From NCBI GenBank assembly GCA_014773175.1, contig VXCM01000223.1:467118-531117 (forward strand): a stretch of DNA of 64,000 nucleotides, in the 5' to 3' direction. The stretch is from Lucifuga dentata. Taxonomy: Eukaryota > Chordata > Actinopteri > Ophidiiformes > Bythitidae. Both the position numbers and the translations under genes were made by a program. The first letter of the stretch is position 1, and each line of letters begins with the position of its first letter. Below, piece after piece: positions 1 to 25,130 of the stretch. A model generated the notes under the pieces. It did not search any database and was not told the origin of the DNA. It saw only the letters and a list, made by a program, of their open reading frames with translations.

Positions 1-496
1 GCTGTTCCATTATTGTGTATTGGGAGCTGAGTGGTGATTCCCACCCTGGCAGCATGCCACCTTGAGCAACGTTTGGATTCTTCACTTTCATGGTGCACTC
101 AAAAGTTCAACCAAAGTTAACTGACTCGTCCGCCGCTGACCTTTCCAACACACAACCATTGACAGAATAGTTGTATGTGATGTAAGCAGAAGTGACAACA
201 ATGGAGGAGAATTATAACCTGCGCAGAGCAACTTCCCGAGTTGTATAACACAACTTTAAAATCTTACCATGATCTGAGCAGAAAGGTGATCGCATGGGAA
301 AATGTCAGGCGTTAGACAGAGCTATCAGGTTTGTAAACTAGCGTATAATCTATGATCGTATCAGCAGGTCTACCCTGGGTACTACTTGATGATGTGTGTT
401 GCTACTTTGGCACTCGGTTCCAAGAGCTGACCAAGGTGCATGGCATTGGGAGTGCGACACATAGATAGCATAAAAAGCCAGTTTTTAAGCACTCAC
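1..496 (-). other. slain1 last visible intron
   Basis: The sequence left of the strong donor at 491-496 (GTGAGT on the minus strand) is intron. I searched the minus strand for the short conserved SLAIN C-terminal exon and did not find it, so it should lie beyond the window edge. I see nothing else in this stretch. Confidence 0.6.
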
Positions 497-11817
<11,321 letters not shown>

Positions 11818-12380
11818 CCTCCTGGTCTGCCGGGAGAAGAACGTAACAAAAAAAAAAAAAGNAAAAAAAAAAAAAGTAAAAAATTAAAATTAAAAAAACT
11901 TACATGACAACTGACACCACATTGATAATTTACAAGATAAAAGCACAAAATCCACGTGCCCACCAGATATCCAACACATGGTAACAGAAGCTAGATATAG
12001 AGGCTTCTCCGCTTCGAAACACATGCAAAGCGTTTTGACGAGAACACATCGACTACCTTTTGTGGCAACTCACCATTACTGCGCTAACTAGCTACTTTCA
12101 ACTAGTAACCAGTAATTTCACTGATCATTATTTCTCGTAATAACGTAAACTATGCAACAGTGCTTGTGCTACAGTTAGTCCCCTCTAATACCATGTTGTG
12201 CATCACCAATTCCAGCACTAAACAATAAACCTGGTCGCTGTAATAAATATACCGTTTAATACGCATGAATCTGAGAACTGCATTTAACGTTAGCTCTGCT
12301 AACATGCTAGCAGCATACAGTCGTACCGTTGAGTCAGCCGTGTTGTCCCCTCTTGTCCAGGGAGCTGACTGAGACTACCC

Positions 12381-12670
12381 GCCACTTACAGCTTCAACTC
12401 CTCTGTGCATCAGCGATTGCATGAACGAAGCAGATACAGGTATTTACAACCACTGTCTACAAAACTGGATACTGAAATTGTCCAAAGCGTTATGATTAGA
12501 GTTAAGACACCGAAGCAATTTTCAGTCCAGCTTCTCTTGTTGTCGAGGATTCCTCCGATATCGTTTACCTTATCTCTGTGTTTTGCTAACTAGCTTGTTG
12601 ATGGACTTTACTTAGCCCAATGAACAGACCCACAACAGCGCTCGCCCCTCCCCCTTCCTGTTATTTGGCG
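12381..12670 (-). promoter_or_regulatory. Putative slain1 5' UTR exon and promoter region
   Basis: A perfect GTAAGT donor on the minus strand sits at 12384-12389. A pyrimidine-rich acceptor lies 8 bases before the slain1 ATG at 11817, so a non-coding first exon probably ends at 12390. Upstream, 12620-12680 is relatively GC-rich with C-rich boxes (gcccctccccc). Exon and promoter are inferred; no transcript evidence is available. Confidence 0.4.
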
Positions 12671-13731
12671 CCCCCGTGTGGTAGGTAACATTTCTGTAGT
12701 TTCCACTGTAGACATTAAGTGTCGCTAAAACACCTTTGTATTACAAAGAGCCAAACTGTCAGTTTAGAATATTCAATATTCAAATTATTATTATTATTAC
12801 CCTGTTCTTCTTTTTTCTGGATTCCGTTTCTCGTCACCATTTTTGGGCACCTAACTATCCTGCATACTTCAACCTAGAAACACCATTAAAATTTCATGCA
12901 GCTCAGAAAATTCTGGACATTAGTGCTATGTCTTTTAGTGTGAATATGTCTTATAATTTCTGAAATATTCAGAATTTTTCAGGCAAAGTTTCCTATGCAA
13001 AGTCAATGGGGCGATGATTGAAAAATCCTTCAGGCATCCTCTTTTCAAACAACTTCAGCTAGAGATACCATTAAAACACTATTCAGGTCACAAAACCTTC
13101 AGCTTTTACATACTAAATCGGCATTTCTGTGCCTTTCATGATTTTTGAAAAATCACAAGTTAAAAACTTCAGAATTTTAGCACTCCTCCAGCATTTAACA
13201 TGAATGTTTGTTGAAAAATCTGCACTGGGGACAGAGCAAGGCAGCTTGCACCTGATTGGCTGAGAGGCTGGATTCAGCACTTCCAGGACAATGAACACAC
13301 ACATTATGAACAACTGTTGCTGTTACTTTGTCAGAAAATACTAAATGGGAATTAATAAAACTAAACAATTAGTTAAAACTGTATAAATGGATATGACTTT
13401 ACTGAACATAACAATCCATATTCATGTTGCATTAACAGTTTTGAATTTAAATATTTTGATTATTGTTTGTCACTCATGGTTGACAGGTTCTTCGGTCACA
13501 TCAGCTTATATTACACACAGTCTTGTCCTGATTTGACCTGTTAAAATTAGTAAATAAACCTACACCTCCCACAGGGTGGTTTAACAATTGATGGACATAC
13601 ACATGCACCTCAAACATAACATTTTGACACATTAATTTTCTTAAAACAAAAATCATCTTATGCGTTATTTTTCAGACACTTTTCTGAATGGCATCATTTA
13701 GAGGCTTACAATGGCGTTGTCAACAATGCAA
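12671..13731. other. Intergenic, slain1 to thymosin beta
   Basis: There is no supported gene here. Bases 12820-13270 contain motifs common in dispersed fish repeats (for example caaagtcaatgggg, and repeated gaaaaatc and ccattaaaa segments), but I cannot name a family. Confidence 0.4.
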
Positions 13732-13737
13732 TTTATT
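13732..13737 (-). terminator. Candidate poly(A) signal of the thymosin-beta gene
   Basis: AATAAA on the minus strand lies about 312 bases after the thymosin-beta stop codon. Positioning is plausible; cleavage is not shown. Confidence 0.4.
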
Positions 13738-14048
13738 TTGATGGATATAAAAGAATTACAAATATTTATGATTTTTCTTTTTTACCTATGCTCTTTCACA
13801 ACATCATCTTGCTTTGTTCAGCCCTTTCTTCACTGTGTGAAAAACACAACAGACTAATCATCCATTGTAATATTTTTTCTTGGAATAATAACCTGATTTT
13901 TTTTTTTCCATAGCGTCCGACAAAATACCTTTCTAACAATGATGGCAGAAAACTGAGACAGAATCTGTAATGATGGACAGATTTCTGAAGTGGAAGAGAT
14001 GCAGGTAACATGGCAGGAATGAAGGTGAGGAAACACTGCAGGCGTGTT

Positions 14049-15719
14049 TCACTTTTTTTCTGCTGCAACAGCCCTCTTCTCTTCTTCAATGTCTTTGAGA
14101 GGAAAACAGAAACAGGCAGAAAGGGATAAGGTAAGGTGAACAATTTATAATTCAGAGAAATTCCCCAAGTTCTCATGATTAGTCTATTTTCTCAAAGAAA
14201 GTAAATGTTTACAAAGTATCAACAGATCATGTGGAAGAACTTGGAACTGTGCTGTGTGCTAATAGCAGATCAGGATGATGTTTTATAGATTCAGCAAGAT
14301 TCAAATTATTTTGACTGAGGTTTTAAAGGAAATCATCATATGAAAACCTTTACCTTAGCGTTAGGATGAAAAGACCAAGATAATGCAATTTCGTGTTCAA
14401 ATATAATCCAGTCTTAAACAAGGATTTCTGATGAGCACACTCCAGAAGAATGGTACTATAAGACATTAGTGTCAAACATGAATTTAAGAAGGATCTGGCT
14501 GTAGAATTAAAGCAGCTGGCAGACAGATGTTTCCACTCCTAAGTTTGGCTCTGTTCCTAATCACCTTTCAGAATTTCCTGTCAATTGTCAAGTCAAGTGT
14601 TTCTCTGCTGTAAGCAAAGAACAGTTTCCTCTGGAGCATCAGCTGTGTACTACAGTAGCTGGAGTACAAATGATTAAAGTAGAATGTCTAAAAGTTAGTT
14701 TACAGTATGATTCCTGCAGCAATAAAACCTAAAATTAATCAGGGTTGGGAGGCACAATCAACTTAGAAATAGGAGACAGATGATTGCAGTAATTACAGAT
14801 TTGGTAATAATGTCATGTGAAACATCAGGTTCAAACTGGACAGTAACACTCTGCTCCAAAGATTTTAATGTTCCTTGCTTTCCTGGGAAAAATTTGCAAC
14901 TAAACACTCATAAAAAGCCAGAATGCACAAGCAGTATCACCTACATTTGCATTAATACCAAAAGTGCTTTCCAGCTGATAACATACTTCAAGTGAAAGGC
15001 TGTTGTCAGATGGATGAAGAGCAAGAGTCAGGCAGCAGGGCTGGTTTTCTTATCATTTATGCCTCTGAGTCACATTTCTACCAAGTTCTCTTTATTGTGA
15101 AGTGCTGGGAAACACAAACCAACTTCCATTGCTTCACATATCCTTCTAATATCTCTGTTAATATTAAAGAAAACAAGGTCTGATTAAACTTTTTTTTTTT
15201 TTTTTTTTTTTTACTTGGGCCTGTTAGATAAGGCAAATCCAGACACTCATACTTTCATATAATTACTGAATATTTCATACACTATAAGAATATACCACAA
15301 AATCAGCAGTGGGCTACTGTGTAACATACATCATAGAGACATCGCAAACTCCAATTTAAATTATTGAAGTTCAGAGTCGGAGTAAAGAGGAGCACAAGTT
15401 TTATGACTTTCCTCTGAACAGGGTGATACTGGGTAGAACATGAACATGTTTTCACTCAGGTCCTAGGGTGTGTATGCTATATCAAGAACAGTCATTCAGT
15501 TCATCAGTAATACCTCTTGTCTCTACAATGTTTGGGAAAGGGTGAAAACTCAGGTAAAGGATGGATGAGATTCATTTTTCTCAAGATCACAATTCTTTCC
15601 CTTTTACAACACCTACCCTCTTTAGTTGGAAGAGAGTTGTCCTCTTTGGTTGAGGTTCTCCTTAGCTTTTTCTTGTCAAATGTCTTCACTTCGTTAGTGA
15701 TTGGGTTGTTGTCTCCCAT
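14049..15719 (-). CDS. Thymosin beta family, 48 residues
   Basis: Beta thymosins are small, unfolded G-actin-sequestering proteins with one WH2-like module. Two coding exons, 15617-15719 and 14049-14092, join at GT-AG sites to give 147 bases including the stop, or 48 residues. Exon 1 reads MGDNNPITNEVKTFDKKKL then RRTSTKEDNSLPTKE, and exon 2 reads DIEEEKRAVAAEKK. The N-terminal helix (EVKTFDKKKL), the actin-binding motif and the second helix after LPTKE are all in place. The intron falls right after LPTKE, as in vertebrate thymosin genes. The usual LKKTET or LKKTNT motif is LRRTST here. The neighbouring slc25a53 is next to TMSB15B in human, so this may be the fish counterpart of that locus, but I give no symbol. 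Confidence 0.88.
14093..15616 (-). other. Intron of the thymosin-beta gene
   Basis: The intron lies between a GTAGGT donor at 15611-15616 and an acceptor preceded by a pyrimidine tract (TTTTCCTCTCAAAG). It holds a poly(T) tract at about 15189-15212. I see no exon or recognisable repeat. Confidence 0.7.
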
Positions 15720-16706
15720 TTTGGATGATAACTATCAGAGAATTTTTTTAAGAGAGATAGAGAAAAAATGAGAAAGAAAATGTTGATTCAAATAAAAACA
15801 TGGATTTTAACTAACAAAAAGGAAATGACAAACATGGTTGTATGAAAGGACAGATATCAATACTAATATCATTTCATCACCGAGTGCATGTCCATGCAGG
15901 TAAAAAATGAAGCCCCTCCTCAGCTGGGAAACAGTAGCGCCAGAACTTCAAGAGTTATGTATCCAGTCATAAGAAACAACACACATCCAAAACACCTTTT
16001 CACAGTGGTGTCATTTTGCACTGCATATAATGGGCTTACTGTACTTGCTACAATTTGCATTTATGCATGCTCATAAACCTGGTTACAGGAATGTTGGGAA
16101 AATATAAAGTGCACTAAGCTGAGCCAAAGTGGCAAACAACTTTTCTGAAAAGTGAAATGTTTCAGTGCCACATTTCAAGCTTGAAAAGGCCGTAATCTTT
16201 CTCCAGGAGACATAAGACTTCTCCATAATCATGCCTTGTGCACATAGCTTACATTATGTTCTGCATTCTGTTTAATAACTATATTTTAAGATATTTGACT
16301 CCAACTACAGACTGCACAGCTACTGTATACCCCTCATGAACAGGATCCAGCATTTTCAGTAACATTAAGGTTAACATCACCGACTCGTTCACCATAGGTC
16401 TGGCTCAAAAAGCAAAGGCAAATAATGCCTGCAGTGGTTCCACTTCCAAGAGAGGAGCAGCCTGTATGCAGGAATGCACGACAGGTATGACGGAGCAAAT
16501 CAGCACAGCAGACATGACAGTAGCTGAATTCGGACGTCTGAACAAGTCCAGCAGCAGAAATGTTGCATAAGCTTTATAACATCCCGCTACAAATAAATCA
16601 AGTTTAAAAAATTGATTAGAATTTTATCTATTACTTTGTATTATATTGATTAAAACTGCCATTTTGAATGCATGAGTGGAGTGTGGGTAATTTAAATAAC
16701 TTTTAC

Positions 16707-16880
16707 CTGATGCGGGAGTGCGTAGTGAAAGTCTGTTACAGGTAAGACACGCGTGCACCACGCAAAACCAATAAATAGATAGATTAAATACAGAAAACAC
16801 GCCCTTACATGTCAACATCGACACCAAGCCTGATTTTCATTGGTTCCAGACCTCAGAGGCGGAATAATTGGTCAGCCTTA
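16707..16880 (-). promoter_or_regulatory. Putative thymosin-beta promoter and non-coding exon 1
   Basis: Read on the minus strand this stretch has two CCAAT motifs (GACCAATTATT and GAACCAATGAAA), then an AT-rich TATA-like segment (CTATTTATTGG). About 60 bases later a clean donor, CATCAG|GTAAAAG, ends at 16707. An acceptor (CTCTGATAG) lies 12 bases before the ATG at 15719. This is a convincing core-promoter layout, inferred from sequence alone. Confidence 0.5.
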
Positions 16881-17142
16881 CGGGACTTTCCCCTAAAACA
16901 TAAAAAGCTTATCTTTTGACAATGATTCCAATTCTAATAATTAAATATAAGTATTTAAATCTTTTGATCTCCCATATTTAATATTTAATTGATCGATATG
17001 GTCACTGCTGCTGATAAAGAGTTGCAGTTTCCTGTTTGTGAAATCACAACTGCGCCATCTGGTGGACCGAACATGACATGACACAAACCTATTGCATGAA
17101 GAAGAGTAAACCACACAAGCTGAGAATATACCGTTATATTAC

Positions 17143-17148
17143 TTTATT
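17143..17148 (-). terminator. Candidate poly(A) signal of slc25a53
   Basis: AATAAA on the minus strand lies about 464 bases past the slc25a53 stop codon. Confidence 0.4.
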
Positions 17149-17611
17149 AATGCACTTTGAGAAAAATGTATGCTTTTGGGACGCTACAGTATTTCACAAG
17201 TACATATTGAGGTAACAGACATACAATGGACAATTAATGTCTCTTTCACAATGATAGTTTTTTTTTTTTTTGGAATAATAAACCTCAAGTGTTCTATTCT
17301 TTTCATTCCTATATGCTAAATACTTGTACCAGACATTTAACTAAACACCATCTTTTCAACACTACTTGAATGTACATTTATCTCCTTTATACACTTCAAG
17401 GTGATAAATCCAAGGCACCTGTAATACTCCAGCACCCTACTGGCTAATTCCTCTCTTTTATAAACTTATTTTTTTCAGGTAATTAAATCTGATGTTTGCT
17501 TTAATGGAATATTTCAGCCCATGGCGTGGGAAATAAACTGTTTGACCATTATTAACTTGTGGAAAAGGGTCAATAGAAATTAATTTAATTTTGAATTCCT
17601 CATGTGCCTCT

Positions 17612-18487
17612 TCAACCTGACTTTCTCTCCTGCTTGTCATAGAGAGCAGTGGTAATTCCCCATGTGATACAAGACCTCAAAATAACCAGGGAGCCGCCTC
17701 GGTAGAGGAGAGCTATGCTCCGCTGCCGACTGTCCCAAAGCTTCCTCCAACAAGCCATGGCCCCTTTCACCTCCCCACCCACCCCTGCCTGCATGTTTGC
17801 CACTAGCACAGACAGTGGGTACAAAGCTAAGCTAATTGCCATGGAGGTCAGCGTCCCTGAGACAAAAGAGGAAGCTGTTGGGGAGAGACCCTGCCCCTCC
17901 ACAGCAGCACACATGGGTCCCTTTAGGCCAAAGTACAGGCAGCTACCAAAGGCATTGCGGGCTGTGATTGGCAGGAAGGCTCTGAAGTACCCAGAAGCCA
18001 GCCTCTCCTCTTTCAGCCTTACAAGAACACTCTTCAGCGTGGGCAGATGACGGTCATTCTGGCCATTCTGCAACACATTCTGAACACGCTCAAAAGGAGT
18101 GAAGATGACAGCTTCTACCACGCCTGCTCCCAACCCAGCCACAGCAGGCAGAGCGGAGGCAGGGATGACACTTGGGGACGATAGAGAGAGTTGATGGACA
18201 AGGGTGTCCTGGAGGCCAAAGAGCAATGTGCCATTCAGTGTCCTCATCAGTAAGGGTGGGGCCACACCCCTGTAAAGCCTTGGAAGTCCCTCCTTGTACA
18301 GCTGCCCCACTGCCTGGTGAAGTCGAGTGTTGTGGAGTTGTTGACGGAAGACAGTCTTGTAGACAGGGAAGACAATGATGGTGGGGAGGGCAGACAGCAA
18401 GCTAGAGGTGCCACCACTCAAGTAGCTATGAAAACGAACCACTGGGTCTCTAAGGACCTCTTCTTTATCTTCGGGACTCTGCCCCAT
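17612..18487 (-). CDS. slc25a53: Solute carrier family 25 member 53, mitochondrial carrier family
   Basis: A single uninterrupted coding exon gives 291 residues, the usual size for a six-helix mitochondrial inner-membrane carrier. Family signatures for SLC25A53 are strong: FPVYKTVFRQQ near residue 40, LYRGVAPPLLMRTLNGTLLFG near 68-88, FERVQNVLQ near 131-140, LYPLSVLVANMQA near 220, and LYRGGSLVILRS then TWGITTALYD near the C-terminus. Only the second repeat keeps a recognisable P-x-E-x-x motif (PFERVQ). The first and third lack the acidic residue (PVYKTV, PLSVLV), as in the human protein. The transported substrate is not established. The ATG at 18485-18487 follows a likely acceptor, so a non-coding exon probably lies upstream. 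Confidence 0.92.
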   Translation of the reverse strand: MGQSPEDKEEVLRDPVVRFHSYLSGGTSSLLSALPTIIVFPVYKTVFRQQLHNTRLHQAVGQLYKEGLPRLYRGVAPPLLMRTLNGTLLFGLQDTLVHQLSLSSPSVIPASALPAVAGLGAGVVEAVIFTPFERVQNVLQNGQNDRHLPTLKSVLVRLKEERLASGYFRAFLPITARNAFGSCLYFGLKGPMCAAVEGQGLSPTASSFVSGTLTSMAISLALYPLSVLVANMQAGVGGEVKGAMACWRKLWDSRQRSIALLYRGGSLVILRSCITWGITTALYDKQERKSG

Positions 18488-19256
18488 GCTTGGGTTAAGA
18501 AAAATGAAATCAAAATTATTCAGAAATACACAGTTGTATGAAACCTGTTATAGCATATTCACCCTTGAAATGTTGAGTTATGCTGAAGAAAATAAGAATA
18601 GGTGTCACAGGATTGTGTAGTGAATGCACATTATAAAATACACCGCATTGCTGGTGATATAAACAAATGCTGGACTTAAATAATAATTGTGTTATTGGCT
18701 GAAGTCACAAACACATATCACAGATCAGAACAGATAGGTACTTACTTTACCAGTCAGCTGATGGCAGACACCAAAAAGAAGAAAATGTATAGTCTAGTAT
18801 CTACTTTCATTTCATCAGTATGAATTCAGTGTCAATTGATTCTGAGCATCTATTTGTTTTTTTCCACACACTGCACATCAAAAGATAGTTTTGACGGTGT
18901 GTTTGTTTAGTTAAAATGTCGCCTACTCGTCCAGTCTCTTCGATGAGAATATATATATATATATATATATAAACAAAAAAAAACAAAAAAATCAAATCTT
19001 CTCACGGCGATGTGCACCGCGCTAAGATGAGTACAGGACGTACAGATAACGCCAAGCACAGTACAATGAAGTGCGGGTGGGCACGACGGTCCCACCGCTT
19101 CTAGAATAACAATTGGTTAAACTGAGTAAATCACGTGCTCTGCGATTGGTGGTTTCAACTGTCAATCACTCTTCAGGCGCTTGCTTACTTCACGAGTTTG
19201 TTGCGCCTCGGAACGTGGAGATACGTCATTTATGACCACAGCGCGTTCGAGCTTAA
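18488..19256 (-). promoter_or_regulatory. slc25a53 5' region: intron, UTR exon and promoter
   Basis: A pyrimidine-rich acceptor (TTTTTCTTAACCCAAG) lies just before the ATG. An (AT)n microsatellite is at about 18949-18970. On the minus strand at 19110-19160 there are two CCAAT-type motifs around a CACGTG E-box, and the flanking DNA is locally GC-richer, suggesting the promoter. The exact start and the first exon are inferred. Confidence 0.4.
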
Positions 19257-19798
19257 AGGACCATACCATCATTTTGCATGTTTAGACTAATACCATATTA
19301 ACTTTTCATACACGTAAGGTTACTGACAATCATTTCCCAAAGGATAAAACCGTATTTCAGTTTCATGATATTTTGCAAAATCTTTTAATATTTCAAAATC
19401 AAATATTCAAGCGATACATCCACCTTAAAAATTGATGTTTCGTCTAATAGTTAGCAAAACTATGAAGTCACGGTCGTTAAAAATTTTCGATAAATAAAGG
19501 CCTTCTTTTGGGACTATATTCCCCAGTGGAGATATACATTCACTCCGCGCCTTGTAATGCACTTAAGCGCTAAAATTACGAAACTTCGAAAAAAAAAAAA
19601 AAAAAAAAAAACAAACCTCTGAATATACGCGTTGTTCACGATAATGGATTACCTATCCCAAGAACTTTTCAAAGTATCAACAAGTTGATTTTAAGAGCAT
19701 ACCAGAATGAATTGAAACTAATGGCGGTCTGGATGGTAGGGGACTTTTTTTTTTTTTTTTNATTAGGTTCAAACATGCAAAATGGTTGGTATGGTCCT
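19257..19798. mobile_element. TTAA-flanked inverted-repeat element, copy A (542 bp)
   Basis: The element starts AGGACCATACCA and ends TTGGTATGGTCCT, so its ends are inverted repeats of roughly 35 bases with mismatches. It is flanked on both sides by TTAA (19253-19256 and 19799-19802). It has no coding capacity. It contains a poly(T) run with an N at 19761. The internal sequence is shared with the copies at 38.1, 43.6 and 62.6 kb. It lies about 100 bases upstream of the likely slc25a53 promoter. TTAA duplication is typical of piggyBac-type transposons, so this is probably a non-autonomous element of that kind. Confidence 0.75.
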
Positions 19799-19802
19799 TT
19801 AA

Positions 19803-20766
19803 CAAAGTGGGAGATTACAAGGGCAATTCCATGAAAAAATGTTTTGTTTGCTGTCTCGACAAAAAATAAAATACAAAACACACACACAAAACTACTTTTT
19901 TAAAGTTATTACATTGTCAGTGTTGTTTAACTTGTTATTGTTAGTATTGTTAGTGTCTGCATGCTAATATATTTAACGAAAATGCTTCTAAACTTTAATT
20001 TATAATACAAAAGTTTATGTTTACGATATGAACAGCCACGTTGAAAACTTTTCGAGTAGGGCTTCCTAGTCGAGGGAGCATTTTCCCAGTTAGAGGTCGG
20101 AAATTCAGTGCTCCTAGTGGAATGCTAACGCAGCAATCATCATCATCATGACCAGCCTTTATTTTATTGTCAGAGGGGATTTAGTAGAGATCCTGATCCT
20201 CGATTACAAATCAAAAATCGAGTTGAATGTAATTAAAGTGCTACATAAATAATGGTTCTGTCCAAGTTAAATAAAATATTAAAGAGCTGAACATATATTC
20301 TTGTGGGAAAGAAACACCAGACATACAGTAAGACTAGAGTTAATAAATTCAGAAGTTTAAGCAATTACAATCAAATCTAACAAGTTCTGCAATCAAGTTG
20401 AAATGGTTGAACGACAGATGGTTCAGATCTTAAACTTTGCAAGCTGTTCCACATATTGTATGTGGAGAAAAGGGCATTTTTTCTAGGTTGTTTTACTTAT
20501 GAAGCAGACTGCAAAGTATGAAATCTATCAAGGTGAGGTACTCCAAGACTGATAATATTCCACATTTTAAATGATGAAATATATGGCAGAAGCTTAATTA
20601 CTAAGTTTTGTAGATGATTAAATATCATAGTGATGGTAAAGGTCTAGTACAGGTTGCTTTAAAACTTTTTTTTTTTTACACTAGTTTTAATTTATCTAAT
20701 ATTCAGTGTATTTATTAACAGAAATAATACCCTATGACTTAANTTTTTTTTTTTTTTTTCTTTCCT
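19803..20766. other. Intergenic, slc25a53 to prps1
   Basis: There is no supported gene. Bases 20065-20125 look like a fragment of a dispersed repeat (tagtcgagggagcatttt and following). Poly(T) tracts lie at 20670-20680 and 20744-20760, the latter next to an N at 20743. Confidence 0.4.
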
Positions 20767-20772
20767 TTTATT
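20767..20772 (-). terminator. Candidate poly(A) signal of prps1
   Basis: AATAAA on the minus strand lies about 922 bases past the prps1 stop codon, implying a 3' UTR of about 0.9 kb. Confidence 0.4.
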
Positions 20773-21693
20773 AAGAACACATCCTCCAGATATTTGGTGG
20801 ATTCATCCTACTGAAAAAGTAAACAGAAAGGTTTGGATAATGCACATTAATATGACAAATTCTTCCTCCAGGCTTACAAAAGACAAAAATGAAACAAGAC
20901 AAAGCAGGTGAATATTTCAAATGGAAGCTCTAGCCTGCAGAGAACCCACAAGCTAAAAACCCAACAACTTAGAAAGATGATCTTCATCCTGAACCTTAAA
21001 GGGTAAACACCACTCAATAACAGCACCTCAGGAGCTGAAAGAAATGACCCAAACATATTTTACAGTTTGATAAAACACATCAAACACTTTCATTCATTGG
21101 AAAACACAAAAACAAAAACTGGGGGTTGAGAAGTCATTTCATTTCAGACTGTTGAGGCACTCTTGGTTGAGTGGAGCTTTGGTGGCACTGTTAACTAACT
21201 CAAACATTCACTTCATTGAAATGTATCTTTCAAACAGCAGAATATTAAAGAGCAACATGAAAAAAACCTACACTCATTCATTGTAACAGCTTTGTATGCC
21301 TGACGCTTCTCCTGACCACTGGAACCTGCCAGGGATATTTATGAAACCGATTCAAATTATTCCTGGAAAGGTGGAATGATCAGGAGAAACACTGTATCTC
21401 AATGTTATGAAAGGGTGACAATGTATAGAGTGGACACTTCATTTATCCATATACAATAAATATGCTGGCCTAAATTTGACGCTGAAGAATGCTTTCATGC
21501 CCCTGATTCCAAGGGTCACTGCTCAAGGGGAAAGGAATTGAGTGAGTGGGGTCAGCATTAGTAACAGATATGACAGTTCACTTTATCACGTTAGCAGAAC
21601 AACTTTGCTCATGGATGTGTTTGGGTAGGGAAATTCCCTCTTCTCTTATTTGGTGTAACAGTGTAACACATGGTTGCTGGAGGACACCATTTG

Positions 21694-25130
<3,437 letters not shown>

